Part shown: piece after piece, positions 11,045 through 22,913 of the stretch
How the letters are laid out: each line of letters opens with the position of its first letter
Numbering within the stretch: the first letter of the stretch is position 1
DNA from: Mauremys mutica
Lineage: Eukaryota; Chordata; Testudines; Geoemydidae
Length of the DNA stretch: 64,000 bases
Direction: 5' to 3'
NCBI RefSeq assembly: GCF_020497125.1
Contig: NC_059073.1
Coordinates: 144,965,012-145,029,011 of the forward strand
Program-made: the position numbers and the translations under genes
Notes under the pieces: generated by a model
What the model saw: the letters and a program-made list of their open reading frames with translations, nothing else
Told to the model about the DNA's origin: nothing
Database searches by the model: none

Positions 11045-11111
11045 TGTGGGATTACCACCGTGCTGAAGGCTTGAAGCTCATCCTCTTCAGAGTCCGTACT
11101 TAGTCCATGAC

Positions 11112-11795
11112 TGTGGCGGGGCGACAACTCACCGGCGCAGCACCTCCTGCTGGTTGTCTCGGGAATTAGCTCTTCTAGCCCAGAGCACCCTCTGCAGGTC
11201 AGTGTCTTGCCTGCCGCTGGCCCCCGTGTCCCTCCCAGACCCCAGTGGCCCTTTATTTTGGGGAGCTGCCCCCAGCAGCAACCCACAATCTGGGTCTCCC
11301 CAGCCAGGGGAACCCCTAACCCCCTATCCCCATCTCACCTCAGGGGCTACTGCCAGTCACCATCTAGCCCCCGCTCCCTAGGGCAGACAGCAGCTATAAA
11401 CCACTCATCAGCCAGGGGGGTTGGACCAGCTGCCTCTGCCTGTCTCTGGGCTGCCCCTCTGCAGCCCCAGTACCCTTTGTGGGCCCTTAACTCAGCCTGC
11501 AGCTTTTCTAGGCTGGAGTTCCCCAGCTCCCTCTGCCCTTCCCCAGCACTGCTCCACCCTAGGTACCCTCCTCAGCTTCCCAGGCAGCCAGGTCCTTCTC
11601 TTTCTAGGGAGCTAGAGAGAGTGGCCATCTCAGGCTCTGGCCCTCAGCCCTCTTATAGGGCCAGCTGTGGTCTGATTGGGGTGTGGCCCCACCTGTGGCT
11701 GCTTCCCCCAGTCAGCCTGGCTTTTCTCCGCTGCAGCTCTCTTCAGGGCTGCTTTAACCCCTTCCGGGCCGGAGCGGGGTGACCACCCCGCTACA
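11112..11795 (+). mobile_element. LTR-like element A (solo LTR?)
   Basis: Starts TGTGGCGGGGCGACA and ends TGACCACCCCGCTACA, giving TG...CA termini with inverted TGT-GCGGGG ends. It is flanked by ATGAC (11,107-11,111) and ATGCC (11,796-11,800), a 5-bp duplication with one mismatch. About 684 bp, no coding capacity. The 5-bp duplication and termini fit a solo retroviral LTR. Confidence 0.6.
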
Positions 11796-11856
11796 ATGCC
11801 CCATTGTGATGCTACGAGGCACTGCTGCAGGAGCTGGCCGGGCAGATTGAACCGGT

Positions 11857-12271
11857 TGTGGAAGTAGAGCAAGAGGCAGGCTAGCTGTAACCCTAATAAT
11901 GCGAGATTTGTAGAAGCGAGGACTGTGTGAGGTGAGTGGGAAAGAACTATGGGAGAAGTTGTTGTGACCTTGTGTCGATAATGAGGAATGTAGACTAGCA
12001 TCTAAATAGAAATGAGAAAAATCAGATATCAAGATGGCCTATGTATAAACAAAATGCAGCTGTTGCTTATTATTGTATGTAACAAAAAGTATAAATGCTG
12101 CTGTAATTGTTTACCTGTGGAGAGACCTGCCTAGGACGGGGAAACCCTGTGTTCTAGCGCACTCGCTCCCTCTATGCAATTGCTTGAGAAATAAAGTATC
12201 TGACTTTGCTGCACCCAACCAAAAAGTGAGAACTAAGTTTTTCTCCGACAATTTGGGGGCTCGTCCGGGAT
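11857..12271 (+). mobile_element. Endogenous retrovirus: LTR (U3-R-U5) and tRNA-Pro primer-binding site
   Basis: TATAAA box at 12,090-12,095 and AATAAA near 12,190. U5 ends in ...GACA at 12,250. Three bases later comes TGGGGGCTCGTCCGGGAT (12,254-12,271), the classic tRNA-Pro primer-binding site used by gammaretrovirus-type proviruses. The U3 left edge is uncertain (a TG at 11,857 is a guess). An old non-functional genomic copy. Confidence 0.8.
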
Positions 12272-12465
12272 GGCAATGCCCACGGAGACACAGGCAGCTG
12301 CTACGGATCGTTCCCCTTCGAACCCCATGGCACCATAAGAGAGGTGTGAGACCTTTTGAAATCTCTATTGGGGTATCAGAGGAGGACTGACCGTGGGGCC
12401 GTCTGTCCCTGTTGGGCTTACGCCATCTGAACTTATTGACTGGGCAGCAAGATCAGATGCAGAGC

Positions 12466-12660
12466 GGTGCTGGGGAACTGTTTCGCCGCCCCCAATAAGC
12501 TTAGTTTATGTGGTGCTGGGGACTTAGTTTTGCCACCCCCAATAAGGTAGTTGTATGCGGTGCTGGGGACCTGTTAGTTTAGCTGCCCCCAATAAGGTTA
12601 ATGCATAAGGGAAATGCATTAGGTATGCACCGGTGCTGAGGGTTTTTTTCCGCCTCAAGA
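12466..12660 (+). repeat. 46-bp tandem repeat in retroviral leader
   Basis: Units start at 12,466, 12,512, 12,559 and 12,632. Each begins GGTGCTGGGGA or a variant and carries CGCCCCCAATAAG. The third unit is followed by a 26-bp insert. Confidence 0.75.
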
Positions 12661-12743
12661 GGGGTTGTTACCGCCTCATAACGGAAAGTGTATTGAGTCC
12701 GGACATAAGGTACAGATGCATCGTGATATTTAGAATACAGGCG

Positions 12744-12769
12744 TATGTGTGTGTGTGTGTGTGTGTGGT
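12744..12769. repeat. GT microsatellite
   Basis: Uninterrupted TG dinucleotides followed by a T run. Confidence 0.9.
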
Positions 12770-13565
12770 GTGTTTTTTTTCTTTTTTTGCCAGAAGACGC
12801 CCAGAGTATTCTGTGAAGCGTAAGCTCGTGACCAGAATTATTCTAAAGCAAGCCTGGTAACTCCACCTAGAGGATCTGTAGAAGATCCGACCCACGGTGG
12901 GCTGACTCGGCCTGGCATCATCCTGCGAGGAAGCTACCTGGGTCTAGGAGTGTGTGAACCCATCTTCCCTCCCCCTTCTTCTCTCCATGTGCCTCTCCTG
13001 TGTGAATGCCCTGTAGGGTGAGATCCTCAGTTTATCAGCCACTAGTGAACAGGGTGTTTTCCCCGTGTGGGATTGGAAAATGGGTGGGGGAACAGTCCAA
13101 GGATTCTCCCTCACCCCCTAAGGGTACCCCAGCATATTACATGTACGTAGATTACGGTCCTAAAACCTGCAGGTATTTAGACAATTGGAATCTTTACACG
13201 TGTGAAAAGCCATCTAAACAATGCCCACTAGAAGGTACCTTCAATCTAGATAAGATCATAAATCTCAGAGGAGCTTTTAATCACCAAAAAAAAAGCCTCT
13301 GACACACAGTGGGAGCAATTTGTCTATTGAGGAAAGGAACGGGTTAATTTGAAATTCAGCTTGGCCCAGAGATAAAGAGAAAGTTGCTCTGCGTTCAAGA
13401 CCAAGAATCAACGCAGACCATGCTAAGTACAAAGAAAAACTGCTTTCGGCCCCAGCTGGCTGTGGAAAAATATAGACAGAGGCAAACCAAAGGCAATACA
13501 CATTACAGGACTGAGATTACATTTGCAAAGCTTAACTGTCCAGTGAGATCCAACAGTCTTTGCAA

Positions 13566-13648
13566 CCCTGGAGCCCGTGTGGCTTGGTGACCCTGGAGCC
13601 CGTGTGGCTTGGTGACCCTGGAGCCCGTGTGGCTTGGTGACACTGGAG
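13566..13648 (+). repeat. 25-bp minisatellite
   Basis: Three exact units starting at 13,566, 13,591 and 13,616 (CCCTGGAGCCCGTGTGGCTT plus GGTGA), then a partial fourth. The identity between units implies recent expansion. Confidence 0.9.
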
Positions 13649-14796
13649 AAGCCACAGGCAGCCGACCTGGACTGGAATCTCTGAAAGAGACGCCGCAGGA
13701 GACCCCAGGGCGTAAAAGAACAGCCCTCCCAAGAGCAGAAACATGTTAGAAATCCTGGACAAGCTGTATACAGGATAATCTCCCGTGCACCTTTCCCCCT
13801 TCTCTGAATGTTATACGCAGACATGGCCAGTCTGGACGTACGTGTGTGAGTATGAAAGTGGCTTAGGGCTTGGGGCATTAATGTTTTTTTCCTGAGTGAT
13901 GTGGGAGTGTTCCCAACACTCTCTGTTGTTGTTTTATTATTTTATGAATGAAGCTTAAAAATTCAGTCATATGGTATGTTTTCTTTATCTTCCCCCAATG
14001 ATCCTGCGGTGTCAGCCTGATCACCTGACACGAGGGATAGATTGGTAACAGAAATTTGTCACAGTTTGGTGAGCAATTGAGGAAGGAGGGAGCCCTGCAG
14101 GATTCACACCATCTATTTGTTTTGCCCTTGTTATTTTTATGTTTGCTTTGCTTGGTATTGTTGGTGTTATATGTTGAGGATTGCATGATTAAAGGTGTGC
14201 CCACTCTCAGCCGCAGTAAGTCTGAGAACTGGAGAGGGGTTTAGCATTTCTCTCTCCACCCTGGTTGACCGGGAAGGGTGGCAGGTGGATCTAACCCCAG
14301 TCATAGCAGGACTGGGCAATAGAGAAGCTGGAGAAAAGGGAAGAGATGTGTACTTGATAACTAGAATTGAGCAATTAAGAGCATAGATCATGAACCAGGC
14401 AGCAACTCAAACCTACGCCCAGAGCAAGTTGCAGGCCTTGAGACAGGACTTCCAGGTAGAAAAGGAAGCACTGGCTAAGCAAGTACCGGTCCTTCAGGGA
14501 CTTGTCAAAATTTAACCATTTGTGCTCAGCATACGCTGTAACAGCAGTGTGTTTGCCACAAGAGGAAATGGAATAGTTAAATGCCAATTGGCTGTGCGTT
14601 CTGTCCAGGTGGTAAGCCTCACGAAGGAGGACTCGGGTAATCTTGAGAGTAAGAATGTTTAAGGGAAGAGACCAGGAAGGGTGGGGGCTAGTTGAGAAGC
14701 CCACCCTTCTAGCTAAATTGTTAGTGGAACAAGCCCATGGGAGGGACGGTTCAGCGAGAAAAGCAGGATCGGGCCCAGGCAGGCAGGCAACAAATA

Positions 14797-14948
14797 GAGA
14801 AACCTGCCTAGGAGAGGGAAACCCTGTGTCCTAGCGCACTCTCTCCCTCTATGCAATTGCTTGAGAAATAAAGTACCTGACTTTGCTGCACCCAACCAAA
14901 AAGTGAGAACTAAGTTTTTCTCTGACAATCTGGGGGCTCGTTCGGGAC
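14797..14948 (+). mobile_element. Second retroviral R-U5-primer-binding-site copy
   Basis: Aligns without gaps to 12,120-12,271 over 152 bp with about ten differences, including AATAAA and a primer-binding site TGGGGGCTCGTTCGGGAC at 14,931-14,948. Homology begins where the first copy's transcript should start, about 30 bp after its TATA box. No U3 lies in front. Confidence 0.8.
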
Positions 14949-17419
14949 ACTGACACGGAGCTGCCTTCTCCCATTGCCCTGTAGCCCCCACTTCTCCTAG
15001 CTCAGCAGGGCGGGTGCAGAGAGACCAAAAGGCAGGGGTCTGTTCTGTATGATCTGTCCCTCCCTGGTACTGGTGATTCAGCAGGGCCATCTGAGGTGGC
15101 GTTGAGCTTTGGCACTACGTGGTGGTGTCTCGCCATCTACTGGGCAGATGTAAAACAGCTCTTCCTTGCTTGGCACGAAAGCTCCCCTAGCATCAGGCTG
15201 GCTGCTGTTTGCAGCATTGAGGGGGTATTTTTTTACCCCTTATGTCCTGGCTAAATTCAGCTACCTTCCTTCCCCTTGAATTGCCCCAGCTGTTTCCTGA
15301 TACTTCCCCTCCCTTACTCTTCCGTTGCTCCGATACACAGCTGCCCTGTTCCACCCCAGAGGTGGCCGCATTGCAGCAGCTGAAGTGATTCCCGAACAGT
15401 TTGTGCAGGGCTTTTGGGAGCCCTGGGGATGAAGGGAGCTGTGCTGGAAAGGCCATTTGATATTTGTATTGACTTTCCCCAGCTCCATGGGGATTTACAG
15501 CAGAAGGTTCGCACCTTTCAACGGGCTGAAGGCATGGGGAAGCGAGTCCCTTCATTGGCCCTGCTGTAATTGCAACCAGCACAGCAAGATCTGATGTCTC
15601 CTTGTGGGACAAGGAGTCCTCTCCAATTCTGGCTAATGCCGCGCAGCCAGCTGGCTGCTTCCAGACTGGCTTCAGGTGTGGTAGGAGGCAGCTGAGGCCT
15701 TGAATAACGGACTGGCCTATGTGTGGAGCAGTGCATTCAAATGCATCGCTGGAGCCGCTGTCTCTTCTGAGCCCAGCAGGAAGAGAAGCAGCTGCTCCCT
15801 CTCCCCTGTGCCAGATAGACCAGCCTGCCTGGGCTTGAGAAGGGGGTGGCGGGATAGGAGCGGGGCTGAGAGCTATGGAATTAACAGGGTGGAGTTTTTC
15901 CTCTTCTCCTGTCTCCCCCTCGGTTCTGCTCTGAAACTAAACTGCAGGCCAGCCCGTGTCCTAGGGTTAAATGCAACCCCAGGAGCAGGTGTCACATCAG
16001 TTGGCTTGATCTTGAGCCTGTGCAAAGACTCCCATTGACTTCAGAAGGCATCCGGTCAAGCCCCACGTGCCCTGCAGCCCATGGCTACGCTCTGCTCAGG
16101 CCGCCACCTAGTAGCTGCAGCCTAAAGACAAGAGATGCCCCACTACTGCTAATGGAGCATCAGGCCTGTGGTTCTGGAGACGAAAGCTGGGAGTTCTAGC
16201 CCCCCTGCTGGCTAGAGTCCCCTGCTGGGGAAGGATGAGGAAAAGGTGTCCCTGTCTCCAGCCACATAAAGGCTTCCAGGGAAGCTGGGTAAGGGGATGC
16301 TAAAGGGACCGTGCCTTAGTGAAACTCGGATGCTGCATCCTGGATCGGGACTGAGCAACGAACACACAGGTCAAAGAAACCTCATGGCCGCATACTGGGG
16401 GCAGCAGGGCTCCCACTGTGTGGGTGCAAGGTGGCTTGCAGTCCAGGCTGGCTGACTGAGTTGCAGGGTTCCCTGCTGTTTGACAGGACAAGGCGTGACG
16501 TTGCTTCCCTGCTCCCATCCCAGGGAGCGGGGGGATCAGGCCAGCTTGCAGGCACTGGGATCACTTTTGTAAGCCACTCCTGCGTTAGGGGAGACGCAGC
16601 CAGTTCCACCTCTGCATGCGATGGGGCTTCTTCACCGTCCTAGGCTCACCTGCCTCTGGCCGAAATCTGCGAGCTCACACCACCAAGGCGCAGAGCCCCT
16701 CTCGCTCCGGGGCTTTGAAGCTCTGGTTTATGGTGACCACCTGCCCCCAGGGACGTTGGAAGCCATGAGATGGGAATTCAGTCTCCACAGAGGCCCCGCC
16801 CCAGGAGCAGTGGATGGGGAGCTGTGTATAGTACCGTCGGTGGGAGAGCCAGGCCATACGGGTTAATATGGGCCCCGGAGGGAGAGGATCGGAAGTAGCT
16901 GGCTATGGCGGGTGAAGTGAAATAAGTCAGGCTGATGTGTCCTTCGCCCGTGGTGCCCAGCTCCTGCGAGGGGCAGGCCACTCCTGTGTGCGGGGCCGGA
17001 TGCTGCTGCCCGCCCCAGGGCGAGCTGAGTCAAACGGCTAGTGCAAGGCAATTCTGGAGCAGGACTCGGCAGAGTAGCTTGCGTCAGAGTCCCGAAGTAC
17101 CAGCTGCCTGGCTCCTTCCTTCTCCGTGCACAGCAAGCCCCCAGCTAACCCACAGATCTCTTCAGAACAGCACTTGGGCGGGCAGCTGCTCAGATCCCTA
17201 GCTCTCTCCTGAGGCATTCCCAGCGCTAATGGTCTATTTTCCAGCTAGCATCTTCCCTCCAGCACCCCTCATTTAAGGTTCGCTGGTGGCTGCCCAGCTC
17301 CACCTGACAGATTGTCTATTGAGATCCCTCTGGCCGCCATGTCCTTCTCTAGACCCTCATGCTACTGACTGGCCCCTACAAATATTCTGGACTATTCATA
17401 GGCTGCCATACATTAGCAC
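14949..17419. other. Unassigned intron sequence
   Basis: No gene. Small fragments only: CCCCAGAGGTGGCCGCA at 15,354, CTCCCATTGACTTCAGAAGG near 16,030. Several moderately GC-rich ORFs without domains. Confidence 0.4.
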
Positions 17420-17478
17420 AGCCCTGGGACTAGATGACCTCCTGAGGTCCCTTCCAACCCTGACATTCTATGATTCTA
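17420..17478 (+). mobile_element. CR1 LINE 3' tail
   Basis: GGACTAGATGACCTCCTGAG, then TCCCTTCCAACCCTGACATT and CTATGATTCTA, the CR1 terminus on the + strand. Confidence 0.85.
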
Positions 17479-17669
17479 AGCACACTCAGCCACTGCAGGA
17501 GCAATCAGCCCTGTGCAGGGTATAGGGAAGGGCCATGTGGCAGAGTTCATCATTGCTATAAAGCGTGGGATTGAGAGGACACAAGGAAAGCTGTCAGACC
17601 CCACCAGGCCCATGTCCTGGGACTTATCTCAACCTTTCTGCATTGATTCTCTCCACACCCCTCTACAAC

Positions 17670-17825
17670 AGGGCTGGGCTGTTTTCTGATTTTTCAGAAG
17701 AGAAACTGAGGCCCCAAGAGGCTGAGTGAGTGGCCCAAAATCACCCAGGGAGTCAGTGCCAGAGCAGGGGACTGAATGTGGGTCTAGGCTGGTACCCTAA
17801 GATCAGGCCACCCTGCCTCTCTCAG
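17670..17825 (-). repeat. MIR-type SINE
   Basis: Reverse-complement landmarks: AGAGAAACTGAGGCCCCAAG, then AGTGGCCCAAAATCACCCAG. Confidence 0.7.
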
Positions 17826-17859
17826 GGGAGGACTGTCCCCTACAACTCACTTTCTGGTG

Positions 17860-17990
17860 TTCTCGTCTGGTGTAGATTTAAAAGTCTCAAGTAATGAGGC
17901 TCCTACCCCCTCCCCTGGGGAGATGATGCCCCTCCGCTTCTCGGAGACCTTTCCAGGTGTTCAGGTGAACCTCCTCTGGTTAATTTCTTC
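17860..17990 (-). mobile_element. Old LINE (CR1/L3-like) fragment
   Basis: AGTCTCAAGTAATGAGGCTC and the downstream CTCTGGTTAATTTCTTCCCA have the flavour of antisense CR1-clade 3' ends, but divergence is high. Confidence 0.3.
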
Positions 17991-20900
17991 CCATCCCTGG
18001 TTCATAACTGCACTGGCAGCTTCTCAGGGAAAGAAGGATGGACGTTTTCTCCTGTTGGGTATCAGTGTGATCTGTCTCTGGGGCTGTGGGCTGGCTCCTA
18101 GCACACCTTTCCAGGTCAGTTTCACCTACCTGCTTTCGGAACACACCATCCCCTGGCAGGGCACCAGGGCCCGGTGCAGCTCCGCTGCAGAGCTCTAGAA
18201 GTTTCTCTCGCTCCAAAGCAGGGCTCATGATCTCAGGAAAACAGGGTTTTCCAGGGCAGATTGGCATTTCTGCCTGAAATGCATGGAAAGGAAAGAGAGT
18301 CCATGCTCTCCTGGGAATGGTCGCCAGATTTCGGCTCGCGTTTTTAGTGCGGATTCAAGCGGGAGCTTACGTCTGGTCTGGCTGATACGTCCCTACTTGG
18401 GAGACTAGGCAGCTGTCTCTGCATTTCAGAGTTGGCCCAGACCTGAAACTATTAGCTGTTATGACATTTATATTACAATCATGCTGTAAAGAGGGTGGCC
18501 CATCCCTAAATAACAGCCAGCCCTGAGAATCAGGTGCAGCTGAGGAAGGGACAGGGGTTTCTCTCTAAGGAGCTGGCAGAATGGAAGAGCGGCAGAAGCC
18601 ACAGGACCGGGAAGTCGGTCCCCTGGAAGAGGAGACAGTGGGAACCTGCTGAGGGAAAAGGGTCCAGCATGGTGCTTACTGAAAGAACAAGGCAGAATCC
18701 TGCAGGAGAGACTGAGAGGCAAAGGGGGAAAATCCCCTTGAAGCTGTAGCCCAGGGTGGGCTGAAGAACTGTTTGTTTGGAAAATGTAACTGCCTGGAAA
18801 GAGACTCTGGCTGTGGCCATGATCTAGGTACAAGCCAGCACTTCACACGCGTCTCGAGGCCTCAAGCAGAGCTGGGTCCTGTTGCGCTAGGCTCTGTACG
18901 AAGCCACATGGGCGATCTGCACTTAACTGTCCCTGACTTTCGATGGCTGGTGTAACCTCACCTGCTTTTATGGCCCTATGAAGATCTCTCCCTGCCAACT
19001 TCCTCACAGTGAGTGGGTCCCTGCCCCACCACCGTTGTCAGTCCATTGACAATGGAAAAGCCAGATCTAGCCACGTTCCCAACCCAATTTCTCAGTTCAG
19101 AGAAGCCTGGCTGAGTTTCAGATCTGCCCCCAAACTCTTGGGTCTATCCACATGCGCTTGGTCTTCCCCCTCCCTCTGCGCCAGGAACCCCAAGTCTTTG
19201 TGCTCATGCATCTTTCAGGAGATGAGCTAACAGCGTCTCGCTTCACAGCTGGCTGGCAAAGCAGCAGTGAGATGGATGGCTCTGAAAAGTGCAAACTTGA
19301 AGGAAACTTCAACCGTACCTGGAACGATCCGAAACCATTAAAGCATCGCCAGTTTTGCTGAGCACGGTGCCCTGAAGTTTCACTTCCATTTGAAGTGTGT
19401 GGAGGGGGAGGGGGACCACTGCTGGCTCCCAGCCCCATGATCTTCCTTGTAGTGATCGTCAACATACTTTAAGCAACTCCTGGGTGTAGCTTTGGTGGTG
19501 GAGATCCCAGGTTCATTCTCTGGAGCTAAAACCAGGAACCATCTGTGTTAGCCAAGGCAGTCGCAGGCTCCTCAGCCTGTATATGTGACCCAGCCACCAC
19601 TAGAGGGAGAGAGAGGGGGCCAAACTGAGCAGGCGTGGGTTATAAATGCCTGGAGACCCCGGTGAGCGACGGGTACCTTACAAATGTGAGAATCATCCTG
19701 TTAGTTCGCATTAGGGGGCCCTGCTGCTAATTACCAAAGGATGAAATCTGCCCCATGCGAGTGAGTGACTGGCCTACCTATCTTGGGTACTTATATGGGT
19801 ACAGGCTTAAGTGGGACTTAACAGGGGCACTAGTGCTGGCCATCAAGCCAGGGGTGAATTTCACCCCAAAGAGAATATTTGCAGCATAAAAACGGCTCCA
19901 GAGCAGGCTCGTTTGAGACCTGGGCTCTGTTCCCATCGCCGTGAATGGCAAAAGTCCCAGAGGAAGGCAGGACAGAATAGAAGTTGCCGAGTCAGATGTT
20001 TGGGGTTCTTTTAAAAAAAATTTTTTTTAAATCCTTAGTTCCTGGAATCAGGAGATGGCCCGAGCATCTCGGCTTTCATTTTAAAAAAGCATCTGGTCTG
20101 CACGGCGGTGGAGAAAAATTGGAAATGTAGTAAGACTGCGCTGGCAAGGCTCAGAAACCAGCAGGCCCATGGAAAAAGCCCAATATTTACTATTTTTTAA
20201 AACTCATGATTTTTTTTTAAATCCCAGGACCAGCCTCATTATTTTGGGGGTTGGCAGCACTGAGAATGCCCGAATTTTGCCTATGTTGCCGCCTTCACCA
20301 TTGCTACCGCCTGCCTAGAAGCACCTCCAGTGGCTTCAGAGGGGAGCAGGATCGGCCTGTGCTTGCTAGGGTACCACCAGGAACACTTTATGGCCCGTGC
20401 AAGGGAGATCCCTTCTACGCAGCCTCTCTGATTCCAGCCCATGCAGATCAGTTGACAGGATTGGGGCCAACACCCACTAACCCTTACCCTACAAGGCGAG
20501 CTAATAATAATAATACTGGCTCTATTTCCCCATCAGTTATGTACTAACTACCTTAAGCTTCTCTAGGCTGCATTTCTGCAGCCATGTGGAATGTCATGGA
20601 CCCCATCTCTACACCCACAAGCCCCTACTGCTGAAGTGCAGGAGAATCACCATGTGCAGTCCGGAGTGTAGGACACAACGTTGAGCAGTTCTGATTTCAT
20701 CCACTGGAGGCAGCAGTGCCCAGTCTGGTTAATATTGTTAATGTCACTAACATGATTCTTCACAGCCAAATCTTAACTCTGTATCAGCCTCTTATTAGCA
20801 TCCCACTGTAACTTGTGCCAGAAGGTGAGGGGCTGGATAGATGTAATTCCCTGTCTCCCGGCATCTCACTGTGTGCAGTGCATCTCCCTTTATAGCAACT

Positions 20901-21220
20901 CAGATAGTTGCTGAGACGTCACCGTAACCACAAGTGCAACATGGTTTCTGATCTCACCGCGCTAGCCCAAGGTGCCTCTGTTGCATTCTAGGACACGTCT
21001 ATGGTACTGCGTGTCTTCTGTATTGAACAAGAGAGGGCAAACTGGTTCCTATTAAAGTGAATGGCTAAACAGCGTGATAGGCAGGTCTTGGAATGGTTGC
21101 AGCCAGCAAATCGCTTTTAAATCTCCACACCGGCCGGGGAAAGTTCCTTGTTAAAGATAATCCTGCCTTCTATGCTCCGGGCTCTTAGGTACCTCTCTGC
21201 TATACTGCGTGCCTCCCAAG
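17991..21220. other. Unassigned intron sequence
   Basis: No gene. Short A/T palindromic runs near 20,010-20,030 and 20,190-20,220, and a TAA trinucleotide run near 20,500. ORFs here lack domains. Confidence 0.4.
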
Positions 21221-21224
21221 CTGA

Positions 21225-21365
21225 TATTTCCCAATGCCCCTGTGAGGCAGGGCTTTGTCCCCATTGTACAGATGAGGAACTGAGGCGCAGAGAAACTAAA
21301 TGACATGCCCAAGGTCCCACACAAAGTCTGAGCTGGGTCTCCCCTGTCCTAGCCTAGTCCCCTAG
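21225..21365 (-). repeat. MIR-type SINE
   Basis: GTACAGATGAGGAACTGAGG, then CATGCCCAAGGTCCCACACA on the + strand, i.e. a - strand MIR. Confidence 0.8.
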
Positions 21366-21454
21366 TCTAGAGGATTGAATATAAGGCAAGAAGCCAGCAA
21401 CTGCAGCAGCCTTGATTGGCTGTAGTACAGTAGCACATGCAGCCCGTGACTGAG

Positions 21455-21665
21455 CGTGGGGGCCCAATTCTGTTAGGTGCTGTACATGTGTAGTGAGAAA
21501 CAGGCACTTCCCCATACAGCTTGTTCCCTGCCTCTCTCTTGTCTGCACTGATTGTATCACCTTCATTTTACAGCTGCATGAACAGGGACTTGCTCAAGGT
21601 CACCGGCCGAGGTGGGACTAGAACACAGATCTCCAGGCTAGTGGCCCGGCCACTAGACTGGCTTC
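21455..21665 (-). repeat. MIR-type SINE with extended 3' part
   Basis: TCTGTTAGGTGCTGTACATG (the extended 3' part), then TTTTACAGCTGCATGAACAG, TTGCTCAAGGTCACCGGCCG and TGGGACTAGAACACAGATCT. Confidence 0.7.
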
Positions 21666-21669
21666 AGGG

Positions 21670-22140
21670 ACCCCTTCAAGTTCACGTGTCTGAATCCATC
21701 CCCCAGTTTCTGTTCCATGTTCACCAGCTCCTCCCAGGTAGCCCCCAGCAACTTTAAGAGTCCCAGCAAAATCCCATCAGCTGCAGCTCCTCCACGAAAC
21801 ACCATCGGACGGAAATAATCCCCCCATGGCTCGGTCTGGTAACAGACCGTGTTTTCCAGCCTGTCGGATGCAGTCAGAGATTCTCCGCTCCTGAGGCTTT
21901 CTCAGCTGGGATTCCTGGCCGGGGGCTCTGGAGCTGGAGCTAACTGTCGAGCTGACTGTCTCAGCAGGACGAGCGACTCATGCCTCATGCACGGAGGTTC
22001 CTGCAGGATGCTTGCACTGGTGGTGCTGGCACTGAGCAGTGAAAATGTCTGTAGAATGACACGTGCAGGATGGCTCCACCCTACTCCCATTTGAGCCAGT
22101 GGCAGAGCATGATCAGACCTTTCTTTTGTAGCTTATAGAT
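21670..22140. other. Unassigned intron sequence
   Basis: No repeat boundary or gene recognised. Confidence 0.35.
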
Positions 22141-22774
22141 TGGGCCCTACCAAATTCACTGCTGTGAAAAACACATCACGGACCCGGAAATCTGGTCTTC
22201 CCCCATGAAATCTGGTCTTTTGTGTGCTTTTACCCTATACTGTACAGATTTCACAAGGGAGACCAGCGTTTCTCAAATTGGGGCTCCTGACCCAAAAGGG
22301 AGTTGCAGGGGGGGTCACAAGGTTATTTTAGGGGGGGGGTCACAGTATTGCCACCCTTACTTCTACGCTGCCTTCAGAGCTGGGCGGCCGGAGAGTGGCG
22401 GCTGCTGACTGAGGGCCCAGCTCTGCAGGTAGCTGTGAAGAAGTAAGGGTGGCAATACCATACCAGGCCATCCTTACTTCTGCGCTGCTGCTGACGGCAG
22501 CTCTGCCTTCAGAGCTGGGTTCCCAGCCAGCAGCTGCCACTCTCCAGCTGCCAGCTCTGCAGGCAGCAGCAGTGCAGGAGTAAGGGTAGCAGTACTGCAA
22601 CCCCCCACCACAATAACCTTTCAACCCCCCACAACTCCTTTTTGGGTCAGGATCCTACAATTACAACACTGTGACATCTCAGATTTAAATAGCTGAAATC
22701 ATGAAATTTACAATTTTTAAACTCCTAGGACCGTGAAATTGACCAACATGGTCTGTGAATTTGGTAGAGCCCTA
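22141..22774. mobile_element. TIR DNA element with internal inverted and G-rich segments
   Basis: Left end TGGGCCCTACCAAATTCACT. The right end TGAATTTGGTAGAGCCCTA is its near-perfect inverted counterpart. The interior has oppositely oriented GTAAGGGTGGCAATAC-like segments and G/C runs. No transposase. The right flank carries TA; the left has TG at the same place, so a TA target is possible. Confidence 0.7.
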
Positions 22775-22913
22775 CTTTCAGAAGAGAGGCAGCCAGTGTG
22801 GCAATGGGGTGACACTGGCTTAAATGCAGTGGACTCCCCTCTGCTTCTGGGAGCACTGCTGAAGCTGGCCCCTTGCCCCACACCCTGGAATCTTGCAGTA
22901 GGCCCTCTGCTGG

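Larger units (their letters stand above)
12272..14796 (+). mobile_element. Degraded retroviral leader/internal region
   Basis: Follows the primer-binding site directly. Contains a leader with 46-bp tandem units, a GT microsatellite, a short ORF at 13,006-13,302 and another short reading frame near 14,391. Both may be broken gag remnants, but neither has a recognisable zinc knuckle, protease, polymerase or envelope motif. No intact viral gene is present. Confidence 0.5.

Noticed and set aside
12466..12660. CRISPR-like spaced repeats
   Set aside because: Units are contiguous with no spacers, and this is a vertebrate genome.
13006..13302. Retroviral gag gene
   Set aside because: Position fits but no matrix, capsid or zinc-knuckle signature is recognisable; kept only as a possible remnant.
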